Shown: piece by piece, positions 44,040-52,236 of the stretch
Layout: every line of letters starts with the position of its first letter
How positions within the stretch are numbered: the stretch's first letter is position 1
Assembly: GCF_003217355.1 (NCBI RefSeq)
Contig: NZ_QJTK01000015.1
Coordinates: 1-64,000 of the forward strand
Length of the DNA: 64,000 nt
Direction: 5' to 3'
From: Rhodobacter viridis
Lineage (GTDB): Bacteria; Pseudomonadota; Alphaproteobacteria; Rhodobacterales; Rhodobacteraceae
The notes under the pieces: generated by a model
What the model was told of the DNA's origin: nothing
The model's input: only the letters and a program-made list of their open reading frames with translations
Database searches by the model: none
Position numbers and translations under genes: made by a program

Positions 44040-45464
44040 TCAGGTGGTTGCGGGCAGGATCACCCCGGGATTGAGAATGCCGCGCGGATCAAGCGCCGTC
44101 TTGATCGCCCGCATCATCGCCATCTTCGCCGGGGCCGCGGTGCGCGCCAACTCGCCCACCTTCAGCCGCCCGATCCCATGCTCGGCCGAGATCGAGCCGT
44201 CGAAATTGTCGACCACCAGCCGATGCACTGCCGCCATCACCGCGCTGCGGCTGGCCTCGTAGTCATCACGCCGCCGCCCCTCGGCGGGGAAGACGTTGAA
44301 ATGCAGGTTGCCGTCACCGACATGGCCAAAGCAGTTGATGCGGAAATCGCCCATCTCGGCCAGCCGCGCGGTCGCGGCGGTGATGAAGGCGGGAATATCG
44401 GCCACCGGCACGGCGATGTCATGGCTCGAAATCGCGCCGATGCGGCGGTTGGCGAGCGGGATCGACTCGCGCATCGCCCAAAGCGCGGCCGCCTGCGCCC
44501 CCGATTGCGCCACGACCGCATCGCGCACCAGCTCGCCCGCCGCCTCGTAAAGCGCGCCAAAGGCCGCTTCGCTGTCCATCCCCGCAGGCAGGCCGAGTTC
44601 GATCAGCACCGACCAGTCGGGATCGGTGGCAAAGGGCAGCGCCACCTCGGGGCCGACCGCGCGCAAAAACGCCAGCCCCTGCCCCGAGATCAGCTCGAAG
44701 GCCGAGACGCAACCCGCAAACCGCGCCTGCGCGAGGCCCAGAAGCGCCACGGCCGCCGCGGGGGACGGCACGGCCATCAGCGCCACCCCCTCGACCGCGG
44801 GGGGCTCGTGCAGCCGCAGGCTTGCGGCGGTGATGAGGCCGAGCGTCCCCTCGGCGCCGATGATCAGATCGCGCAGGTCATAGCCGGTGTTGTCCTTGGC
44901 GAGCCGCTTCAGCCCGTGCCAGATCGTGCCATCGGCCAGAACCACCTCCAGCCCCAGACAGAGCGCCCGCGCCGAGCCATAGCGCAGCACGTTCACCCCG
45001 CCCGCATTCGTGGCGAGACAGCCGCCGATCTGCGCCGAACCTTGGCTTGCCAGCGTCAGCGGAAAGCGCTTGCCCGCCGCCGCGGCCGCGTCATGGACCG
45101 CCTGCAGCGTCGCCCCCGCCTCGATCACCAGCGCCTGGCCAGCGACCGACCGCACCGCCGTCATCCGCTCGAGGCTCACAAGCACCGGCATCGGCCCGTC
45201 GGGCGCCACCTGCCCGCCGACCAGCCCGGTGCCGCCGCCGAAAGGCACGACCCCCACCCGCTCGGCATGACAAAAGGCCAGAAGCGCCGAAACCTGTGCC
45301 GTTGTTTCGGGCCGGGCCAGCACGCCCGCCTGACCCCGCCAGCGTCCGCGCGGCTCTTGCAGATAGCGCGGCTCGGCCGCGCCCAGCCACAGCCCCGGCA
45401 CCGCCACGGCCAATCGTTTCACAAAAGCAGCATCCGCCGGGTTCAGCACGGCTTTCCCCTTCAT
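44040..45464 (-). CDS. FAD-binding oxidase, D-lactate dehydrogenase/GlcD type
   Basis: A 474-residue flavoenzyme with FAD_binding_4 and C-terminal FAD-oxidase domains. The pyrophosphate-binding block is VVPFGGGTGLVGGQVAPDG, followed by RVLEI-type VIEAGATLQAVHDAA and QIGGCLATNAGGVNVLRYG. The C-terminal FGHVGDGNLHFNVFP and AEHGIGRLKVGEL are typical of the D-2-hydroxyacid dehydrogenase/GlcD class. The exact substrate cannot be fixed. The intergenic repeat at 45465 lies directly upstream. Confidence 0.88.
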   Translation of the reverse strand: MKGKAVLNPADAAFVKRLAVAVPGLWLGAAEPRYLQEPRGRWRGQAGVLARPETTAQVSALLAFCHAERVGVVPFGGGTGLVGGQVAPDGPMPVLVSLERMTAVRSVAGQALVIEAGATLQAVHDAAAAAGKRFPLTLASQGSAQIGGCLATNAGGVNVLRYGSARALCLGLEVVLADGTIWHGLKRLAKDNTGYDLRDLIIGAEGTLGLITAASLRLHEPPAVEGVALMAVPSPAAAVALLGLAQARFAGCVSAFELISGQGLAFLRAVGPEVALPFATDPDWSVLIELGLPAGMDSEAAFGALYEAAGELVRDAVVAQSGAQAAALWAMRESIPLANRRIGAISSHDIAVPVADIPAFITAATARLAEMGDFRINCFGHVGDGNLHFNVFPAEGRRRDDYEASRSAVMAAVHRLVVDNFDGSISAEHGIGRLKVGELARTAAPAKMAMMRAIKTALDPRGILNPGVILPATT

Positions 45465-45520
45465 CTTGCCTCAAATACCTCGCGGGGGGTCAGGGGGGGC
45501 GCGAAGCCCCCCGGCTTCCC
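45465..45520 (+). repeat. intergenic repeat element (CTTG...AAATAC...GGGG family)
   Basis: ATCTTGCCTCAAATACCTCG followed by GGGGGG and a hairpin GGGGGGGCGCGAAGCCCCCC. Same layout as the elements at 34376, 41064 and 56322. It lies between the GNAT gene stop and the FAD-oxidase start. Confidence 0.65.
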
Positions 45521-45538
45521 CGGTCGATCCCGGCTTCC

Positions 45539-46123
45539 TCAGCCGATATCGGTGCGCCCACGCCGATCCGGGCGCAGGTTGGCGTAAAGCACATGGTTGC
45601 GCCAGCGCCCGTTGATCTGCAGATAGCTCTGCGCCACGCCCTCGTATTTGAAGCCGGATTTCTCCAGCACCCCGCGCGAGGCGGCGTTTTCGGGCAGGCA
45701 GGCCGCCTCGATCCGGCTCAGATCCATCGGCCCGAAGGCATGATCGACCACCGCCGCGATCGCCTCGCGCATGAAGCCCTGCCGGGCGTAGCGCGCGCCG
45801 ACCCAATAGCCCAGGGTCCCCGCCTGCGCCGGACCGCGGCGGATGTTGTCGAGCGTGATCGCGCCGAGCACCCGCCCCGAAATCCGCTCGATCAGGAAAA
45901 ACGGCAGCGCCGTGCCCGCCGCCTCGGCCCGGGCCGCCCAATAGACCCGGTTGGCAAAGGCCTTGCGGCTCAGATGCTCGGCCGACCAGGAGGGCTCCCA
46001 GGGGATCAGGAACGCGCGGCTTTCCTCGCGCAGGCTCGCCCAGTCGCGGTAGTCGGAATGCAGGGGCAGACGGAGCAGCATCCGCTCGGTCTCGACCTGA
46101 GGTTTCCGACGCCGCAGGAACAT
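45539..46123 (-). CDS. GNAT N-acetyltransferase (RimJ/RimL-like)
   Basis: A 194-residue acetyltransferase. ETERMLLRLPLHSDYRDWASL is the common N-terminal block of the RimJ/RimL class, and LGYWVGARYARQGFMREAIAAV holds the acetyl-CoA loop, followed by RIEAACLPENAASRGVLEKSGFKYEG. Its start overlaps the stop of the M16 protease gene (TGATG), so it is the third gene of thrC-M16-GNAT, an arrangement seen in related Rhodobacteraceae. Confidence 0.9.
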   Translation of the reverse strand: MFLRRRKPQVETERMLLRLPLHSDYRDWASLREESRAFLIPWEPSWSAEHLSRKAFANRVYWAARAEAAGTALPFFLIERISGRVLGAITLDNIRRGPAQAGTLGYWVGARYARQGFMREAIAAVVDHAFGPMDLSRIEAACLPENAASRGVLEKSGFKYEGVAQSYLQINGRWRNHVLYANLRPDRRGRTDIG

Positions 46124-47382
46124 CAGGCCGCGAGCCTCCGCCGCAGCCCCGCAAGATCCGGCGCGGCTTCGGCCGGTCCGTACAGCGCGAGCGCCGTGCG
46201 ATCCTGCGCGATCATCCGACCGGCATAGGAGCGCACCGCCTCGACCGTCACGCCATCGATCAGCGTCGAGACTTCATCCAGCCCCGGCACCCGGCCCCAG
46301 ATCGCCAGATTGCGCGCCATTCGCTCGGCGCGGCTCGACGGGCTTTCCAGCCCCATCAGCATCCCCGCCTTCATCTGCGCGCGTGCCCGGGCCACCTCGG
46401 CCTCGGTCATGTCGTCGGCGGCGCGTTTGAGTTCATCGATGGTCAGACCGCAAAGATCGGCCACTTCCTCGCCCGAGGTCCCGGCATAGATGGTGATCAT
46501 GCCGGTATCGTCATAAGCGCCCGCCTGCGCGAAGATCGAATAGCACAGGCCGCGTTCCTCGCGGATCTTCTGGAACAGCCGCGAGGACATGCCGCCGCCC
46601 AGCGCCGTCGCATAGACCTGCGCGGTGTAAAGGTCGGCGTCGCGATAGGCCGGACCCTCGAAGGCCAGCGCGAAATGCACCTGCTCGAGATCCTTCAATT
46701 CGCGCCGTTCCTTGCCGGACCAGAGCGCCTTTTGCACCGCAGGCGCGCCCACCGGACGCAGATGACCAAAGAGCTGCTCGGCCTGTTTCACGATCGCCGC
46801 GTGATCCACGGCGCCTGCGGCCGAAAGGACCATCTGATCCGGGCCGTAATGTTCCGACACGAAGCGCTCGAAATCCTCGCGGCCGAAGCGGGCGATGTTT
46901 TCCGACGGGCCAAGGATCGTGCGCCCCATCGCCTGATCGGGATAGGCAGCCTCTTGCAGCCAGTCGAAGATGATGTCGTCGGGCGTATCGAGCGCCTGCC
47001 CGATTTCCTGCAAGATCACATGGCGCTCGACCTCGATCTCGCGCGGATCGAAGACCGAGTTCAGCACGATGTCGGAAATCACATCCAGCGCTAGACCGAC
47101 ATCGGCCTTCAGCACGCGGGCGTAATAGGCCGTCGCCTCGCGCGAGGTATAGGCGTTGATATAGCCGCCCACATCCTCGATTGCCTCGGCGATCTGGAGG
47201 GCGGTGCGGGTCTTCGTGCCCTTGAACGCCATATGTTCCAGAAAATGCGCAATGCCGTTCTGGTCCAGCCGTTCGTGGCGGCCGCCCGCCAGCACCCAGA
47301 CGCCCACCGAGGCCGAGGCAAGGCCCGGCATGCGCTCGGTCACGATGCGCAGGCCGTTCGCGAGCGTGGTCAGTTCGATCAT
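46123..47382 (-). CDS. M16-family zinc metallopeptidase
   Basis: A 419-residue processing-peptidase-like protein. The inverted zinc motif HFLEH is at residues 46-50 (His46, Glu49, His50), with the second Glu downstream in the YTSREATAYYARVLK..EIEVERHVILQEIGQ region. GLCYSIFAQAGAYDDTGMITIYAGTS is a conserved C-terminal block. It overlaps thrC (ATGA). The biological substrate is unknown. Confidence 0.93.
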   Translation of the reverse strand: MIELTTLANGLRIVTERMPGLASASVGVWVLAGGRHERLDQNGIAHFLEHMAFKGTKTRTALQIAEAIEDVGGYINAYTSREATAYYARVLKADVGLALDVISDIVLNSVFDPREIEVERHVILQEIGQALDTPDDIIFDWLQEAAYPDQAMGRTILGPSENIARFGREDFERFVSEHYGPDQMVLSAAGAVDHAAIVKQAEQLFGHLRPVGAPAVQKALWSGKERRELKDLEQVHFALAFEGPAYRDADLYTAQVYATALGGGMSSRLFQKIREERGLCYSIFAQAGAYDDTGMITIYAGTSGEEVADLCGLTIDELKRAADDMTEAEVARARAQMKAGMLMGLESPSSRAERMARNLAIWGRVPGLDEVSTLIDGVTVEAVRSYAGRMIAQDRTALALYGPAEAAPDLAGLRRRLAA

Positions 47383-48788
47383 GCCCGGGGCTCCCCGTCA
47401 GTCTTGGCCTTCCGGATCAGCGATTCAAGGGCGGCAAGATCATTGGGCACCCGGGTGACGCGCTCGGAGCGTTCGAACAGATCGGCCATGCGCGGCGGCA
47501 GGCCGGGGCGCAGGCCGGTCGCGGCCTCGACCGCATCGGGGAATTTCGCCGGATGCGCGGTGGCCAGCGTCACCATCGGCGTTTGCGGGCGCGCATGGGC
47601 ATGGCCCACCCGCACGCCGACCGCCGAATGCGGGCACAGAAGCTCGCCCGAACGCGCCAGCTCGTCGGTGATGGTCTGCGCGGTCTCGGCCTCGGACACC
47701 CGGCCCGAGGCATAGGTCTCGCGCAGGGCTTCCAGCGCGCCTTGGCTGACGGTGAACCCGCCCTTGGTTTTCAGTTCCTCCATCAGCTGCGACACGGCGG
47801 CGCCGTCCTTGCCATAGGCCCAAAAGAGCGCGCGTTCGAAGTTCGAGGAAATCTGAATGTCCATCGAGGGCGAGATCGACGGTTTCACCCCGTCCATCCG
47901 ATACTCGCCCGTGGTCAGGCAGCGATGCAGGATGTCGTTCTGGTTCGTCGCGACCACCAGCTGCTCGATCGGCAGGCCCATTTCCTTGGCGATGAAGCCC
48001 GCGAAAATATCGCCGAAGTTCCCCGTCGGCACGGTGAAGCTGATAGGCCGCTCCGGCGCCCCAAGGCTGACCGCGGCGGTGAAATAGTAAACGACCTGCG
48101 CCAGCACCCGCGCCCAGTTGATCGAGTTCACACCCGCCAGCCCCACCTCGTCGCGGAAGGCGAAGTCGTTGAACATGTCCTTGAGCCGGTTCTGGCAGTC
48201 GTCAAACGTGCCCGACAGCGCCAGCGCATGCACGTTGCTTTCAGGCGGCGTCGTCATCTGACGGCGCTGCACGTCCGACACGCGGCCATGCGGGAAGAGG
48301 ATGAAGACATCGACGTTCTCGAGGCCCTTGAACGCCTCGATCGCGGCCGAGCCGGTGTCGCCCGAAGTCGCGCCGACGATGGTGATGCGCTTGCCCTGTT
48401 TCGCCAAAGCAATCTGGAACAGCTGCCCGATGATCTGCATGGCGAAATCCTTGAACGCCAGCGTCGGACCGTGGAAGAGTTCGAGCAGGAAATGCCCCGG
48501 CGCCAGCTGCACCAAGGGCGCGCGGGCGACATGGCCGAAGCCCGCATAGGCCTTGGCGATCGCGCCTTTCAGCTCTGCCTCGGTGAAAGTGTCGCCGACG
48601 AAGGGCGCCATCACGCGGTAGGCCACCTCCTCGTAGCTTTGCCCCGCCATCGCGGCGATCTCGGCCTTGCTCAGGGTCGGCACCGTCTCGGGGACATAAA
48701 GTCCGCCGTCGCGGGCAGGCCCGGTCAGCATGGCCTCGGCAAAGCTCAGGACCGGGGCCTGCCCCCGGGTGGAGATATAACGCATCAT
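47379..48788 (-). CDS. thrC: threonine synthase
   Basis: A 469-residue PLP enzyme of the long (fungal/proteobacterial) type. It starts MRYISTRGQAPVLSFAEAML, the usual opening; the PLP lysine is in FHGPTLAFKDFAMQ, and ATSGDTGSAAIEAF and TVPTGNFGDIFAGFIAKEMG are conserved. It converts O-phosphohomoserine to threonine. First gene of the thrC-M16-GNAT operon, divergent from tldD. Confidence 0.96.
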   Translation of the reverse strand: MMRYISTRGQAPVLSFAEAMLTGPARDGGLYVPETVPTLSKAEIAAMAGQSYEEVAYRVMAPFVGDTFTEAELKGAIAKAYAGFGHVARAPLVQLAPGHFLLELFHGPTLAFKDFAMQIIGQLFQIALAKQGKRITIVGATSGDTGSAAIEAFKGLENVDVFILFPHGRVSDVQRRQMTTPPESNVHALALSGTFDDCQNRLKDMFNDFAFRDEVGLAGVNSINWARVLAQVVYYFTAAVSLGAPERPISFTVPTGNFGDIFAGFIAKEMGLPIEQLVVATNQNDILHRCLTTGEYRMDGVKPSISPSMDIQISSNFERALFWAYGKDGAAVSQLMEELKTKGGFTVSQGALEALRETYASGRVSEAETAQTITDELARSGELLCPHSAVGVRVGHAHARPQTPMVTLATAHPAKFPDAVEAATGLRPGLPPRMADLFERSERVTRVPNDLAALESLIRKAKTDGEPRA

Positions 48789-48947
48789 TCGCCCTTCGAT
48801 TTCGGTACCGCCTGATACGCGAGAACGGAAACCTTGTCAGCCCCATGCATGCAAGGCCGGGGCCGCGATACCCTCGCTTTTGCGCGATTACCTTTCCTTT
48901 CCCCCGGTGCGACTATATCTGAAACGGATCACCCAGAGGAGCCGCAG

Positions 48948-50369
48948 ATGACCGACGCGAATTTCGCCCCTTTCGAGACTCAGATCGACGAGGCTCAGGC
49001 GCTGGCGATCCTGCGCGCGGCGACGGCGGGCGCCGATGATGGCGAGCTGTTCCTCGAACGGATGCGCTCGGAAAGTCTGGTCTTCGACGACGGCCGGGTG
49101 AAGACGGCCTCCTATGACGCCTCCGAAGGCTTCGGGCTGCGCGCCGTGCGCGGCGAGGTGACGGGCTATGCCCATGCGACCGAGATTTCGGAAGCCGCGC
49201 TGAAGCGGGCGGCGGAAACCGCGCGGCTCGCGGTGGGCGATGGCGGCGGCGTGCTGGCGCCGCCCCCCGCGCGCACCAACCGCCATCTTTACGGCGCCGC
49301 CGATCCGATGGCCGATGCGCCCTTTGCCGCCAAGATCGACATCCTGCGCGAGATCGACGCCTGGACCCGCGACCTTGACCCCCGCGTGGTGCAGGTGACG
49401 GCCACCGTGGCGGCCAGCCTGCAGGAGGTGTTCATCCTGCGCCCCGAGGGCGGGATCACCTCCGACATCCGACCGATGGCGCGGGTCAATGTCTCGGTCA
49501 TCGTCGAGGAAAACGGCCGACGCGAAAGCGGCACCAATGGCGGCGGCGGGCGCTTTGGTCTGGCGGGGCTGATCGCGCCCGGCCATTGGCAACCGATCGC
49601 GCGCGAGGCGTTGCGGATCGCGCTGGTGAACCTGTCGGCCGAACCGGCCCCCGCGGGGGCGTTCGAGGTGGTGCTCGGCCCGGGCTGGCCCGGCGTGATG
49701 CTGCACGAAGCCGTGGGCCACGGGCTCGAGGGTGATTTCAACCGCAAGAAATCCTCGGCCTTCTCGGGCCGCATTGGCCAGCAGGTCGCGGCGAAGGGGG
49801 TCACCGTGCTCGATGACGGCACGATTCCCGACCGGCGCGGCTCGATCACCATCGACGACGAGGGCACACCCTCGAGCCGCACCGTGCTGATCGAGGACGG
49901 CATGCTGGTCGGCTACATGCAGGACCGGCAGAACGCCCGGCTGATGGGCGTGGCGCCCACGGGCAATGGCCGCCGCGAAGGCCATGCGCATCCGCCGATG
50001 CCGCGGATGACGAACACCTACATGCTGGCGGGCACCGCCGATCCCGCGGCGATCGTCGGCGATCTGAAGGACGGGATCTACGCCGTCGGGTTCGGCGGCG
50101 GTCAGGTCGACATCACCAACGGCAAGTTCGTCTTCAACTGCACCGAGGCGTACCGGGTGAAGAATGGTGTCATCGGCGCGGCCTTGCGCGGGGCGACGCT
50201 GATCGGCGACGGGCCGAGTGCGATGAAGCAGATCCGCGCCATCGGCACGGACATGGCGCTGGATCCCGGCATCGGCAATTGCGGCAAGGCCGGGCAATGG
50301 GTGCCGGTAGGCGTGGGGCAACCGACTCTGCTGATCGGCGGTCTGACGGTGGGCGGCTCGGCCGCTTGA
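48948..50369 (+). CDS. tldD: TldD metalloprotease
   Basis: A 473-residue protein of the TldD/PmbA family. The active-site helix is MLHEAVGHGLEGDFNRKKSSAF with the HExxxH zinc motif. GLRAVRGEVTGYAHATEIS, GQQVAAKGVTVLDDGTIPDRRGS and GNGRREGHAHPPMPRMTNTY are conserved blocks. TldD acts with TldE on unfolded peptides and in maturation of microcins and cofactors. The ATG at 48948 has an AGAGGAG site. PmbA/TldE is not in the window. Confidence 0.95.
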   Translation: MTDANFAPFETQIDEAQALAILRAATAGADDGELFLERMRSESLVFDDGRVKTASYDASEGFGLRAVRGEVTGYAHATEISEAALKRAAETARLAVGDGGGVLAPPPARTNRHLYGAADPMADAPFAAKIDILREIDAWTRDLDPRVVQVTATVAASLQEVFILRPEGGITSDIRPMARVNVSVIVEENGRRESGTNGGGGRFGLAGLIAPGHWQPIAREALRIALVNLSAEPAPAGAFEVVLGPGWPGVMLHEAVGHGLEGDFNRKKSSAFSGRIGQQVAAKGVTVLDDGTIPDRRGSITIDDEGTPSSRTVLIEDGMLVGYMQDRQNARLMGVAPTGNGRREGHAHPPMPRMTNTYMLAGTADPAAIVGDLKDGIYAVGFGGGQVDITNGKFVFNCTEAYRVKNGVIGAALRGATLIGDGPSAMKQIRAIGTDMALDPGIGNCGKAGQWVPVGVGQPTLLIGGLTVGGSAA

Positions 50370-50429
50370 TTCGCAACATTTAGCGGGACCTGCGCACTGA
50401 CGCACAATGAACGGCGGCTCGACCAGCAG

Positions 50430-50535
50430 CGCTCTACAATTTATAGTATTTCTATTAAAAATTTCCTCAACTTTAACGAGAATCTTAGTTTTGGTAACTC
50501 TTTGTTAAGATTAATGCGGCAATTTGATCTTGCGA
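50430..50535. promoter_or_regulatory. A/T-rich promoter region of dprA
   Basis: About 100 bases of A/T-rich DNA (CAATTTATAGTATTTCTATT and so on) in otherwise GC-rich DNA. It contains TTAAC at 50473-50477, GTTAA at 50504-50508 and TTAA at 50511. These resemble half-sites of CtrA (TTAA-N7-TTAAC), but no full site is present. It ends just before the dprA start. Confidence 0.5.
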
Positions 50536-50551
50536 CGAGGCGGAGGGACGG

Positions 50552-51679
50552 ATGGAAACAAGTTTGTTTTCTTACCCCACCCCCTTCACCCCACCCACCA
50601 CGGAAGAAGATGAACTCTCGTTTCTCCGTCTCGCTCGCTCCCGTCGTGTCGGGGCCACGACTTTCCACCGATTGCTGAAAGACCACGGCAGCGCCCAGGC
50701 GGCGCTGGACGCGCTTCCCGAGATCGCCCGGGCGGCCGGGTCTTCCGATTACATCCCCTGCCCGATCGCTCTGGCCCAGACCGAGCTTGCCGCCGGTCGC
50801 CGCGCCGGGGCGCGGCTGCTGTTGCCGGGCGGGCCGGGCTATCCCGCCGATCTGCTGGCCTTTGCCGATGCGCCGCCGCTTCTGTGGGCGCTTGGCAAGG
50901 TCGACCTGCTCACCCGCCCGCGCGTCGCGGTGGTGGGGGCGCGGAATGCCTCGTCGCTGGGGCTGCGCATGGCACAGAAACTGGCCGAGGAGATGGGACG
51001 GGCGGGATTCGCCGTCGTCTCGGGTCTGGCGCGCGGCATCGATGCCGCCGCGCATCGGGCGGCGCTGCCCACCGGCACGATCGCGGTGATGGCGGGCGGC
51101 ATCGACGTGATCTACCCGACCGAAAACACCGAACTCGCCCGGCGCATCGCGGCCGAGGGGCTGCGGCTGTCGGAACTGCCCCCCGGCACCGAGCCGCAGG
51201 CGCGACATTTTCCCCAGCGCAACCGCATCATCGCGGCGCTGAGCCGGGCGACGCTGGTGGTCGAGGCGGCCGCGCGCTCGGGCAGTCTGCTGACGGCGCG
51301 GATGGCGCTTGATTACGGGCGCGAGGTGATGGCGGTGCCCGGCCATCCGATGGATGCCCGCGCCTCGGGCTGCAACATGCTGATCCGCGATGGCGCGACG
51401 CTCCTTCGCGGCGCCGAGGATGTGCTGGAGGCGATGGGCATCGCCCCCCTGCCGCGCGCCGAACCGGCCCCGGCTCCGATCCCCGCGCCGCCGCCCAAGC
51501 CCGCCCTGGCCGGTCTGCGCGCGAAACTGCTGTCGCTGCTGGGACCTGCGCCCACGCCCGAAGATACGGTGATCCGCGATCTCGGCATCGACGCCGCGAC
51601 GCTGTCGCGCGAACTCGTCGGCCTCGAGATCGAGGGCGAGGTGACCCGCCACCCGGGCGGATTGCTCAGCCGCGGCTGA
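50552..51679 (+). CDS. dprA: DNA-processing protein DprA
   Basis: A 375-residue protein. A SAM-like N-terminal segment precedes the Rossmann-type DprA core (RVAVVGARNASSLGLRMAQKLAEEMGRAGFAVVSGLARGIDAAAHRAAL, then GGIDVIYPTEN, FPQRNRIIAALSRATLVVEAAARSGSLLTARMALDYGREVMAVPGHP). The C-terminal winged-helix-like part (LSRELVGLEIEGEVTRHPGG) completes it. DprA loads RecA onto incoming single-stranded DNA. In R. capsulatus it is needed for uptake of gene-transfer-agent DNA, known from studies of that species. Confidence 0.95.
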   Translation: METSLFSYPTPFTPPTTEEDELSFLRLARSRRVGATTFHRLLKDHGSAQAALDALPEIARAAGSSDYIPCPIALAQTELAAGRRAGARLLLPGGPGYPADLLAFADAPPLLWALGKVDLLTRPRVAVVGARNASSLGLRMAQKLAEEMGRAGFAVVSGLARGIDAAAHRAALPTGTIAVMAGGIDVIYPTENTELARRIAAEGLRLSELPPGTEPQARHFPQRNRIIAALSRATLVVEAAARSGSLLTARMALDYGREVMAVPGHPMDARASGCNMLIRDGATLLRGAEDVLEAMGIAPLPRAEPAPAPIPAPPPKPALAGLRAKLLSLLGPAPTPEDTVIRDLGIDAATLSRELVGLEIEGEVTRHPGGLLSRG

Positions 51680-52123
51680 TCACAGGCCGCCACAAGCCTC
51701 GGGAATGACGTCGCGAAATTCGGCGCAGATCGGCTCCCAGGAATACCAGACATCGGTCGCGCCCACGGCATGATGCACCGCCACCCACTGCCGCCCGGAT
51801 TTCACCCAGAGCGCCTCGACATGAGCGCCGCCATCGGCCAGCTCCGGGTCGAATTCCTCGCGCATCACCATCGGCGTCGTCCGCATGTCGATCGCCCCGC
51901 CGCCCGGGCGCTGCGGCACCAGCGCGGCGAAGGCGTGATCGCCCTGCACCCGCATTTCCTGCACCACGAATTCGACCGGCGCGCCCAGCTCCCACTCCAC
52001 CATCGGGCGCAGCGCATCGAGCAGATCAGCCCGCAGTTGCGAGCCCCGCGCGGGCTCCTGCCAGTCGCCTGCCACGGCAGTGCCAGCCGCCAGAACCCAT
52101 CCCAAAACCGCAATTGCCCGCAT
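51680..52123 (-). CDS. hypothetical exported protein
   Basis: A 147-residue protein with a signal peptide (MRAIAVLGWVLAAGTAVAG, cleavage after Ala-Val-Ala). The mature part is a single domain with RSDLLDA-like RADLLDALRPMVEWELGAPVEFVVQEMRV and a C-terminal Trp-rich VDVWYSWEPICAEF-like region. I do not recognise a family. It converges on dprA with a 1-base gap between stop codons. Confidence 0.7.
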   Translation of the reverse strand: MRAIAVLGWVLAAGTAVAGDWQEPARGSQLRADLLDALRPMVEWELGAPVEFVVQEMRVQGDHAFAALVPQRPGGGAIDMRTTPMVMREEFDPELADGGAHVEALWVKSGRQWVAVHHAVGATDVWYSWEPICAEFRDVIPEACGGL

Positions 52124-52236
52124 CTTTCCCCCTTTCGACCCGCGCAGGTTGCGACGGAAGCCGGATTGACATTTGCCCCAAACCCCCCGCATGGTCCGCC
52201 GCTGAACCGGTTTGCGAGAGTGATCGAGAGGAAGTC

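Noticed and set aside
50440-50530. A complete CtrA site upstream of dprA
   Set aside because: Half-sites are present, but spacing does not give TTAA-N7-TTAAC.
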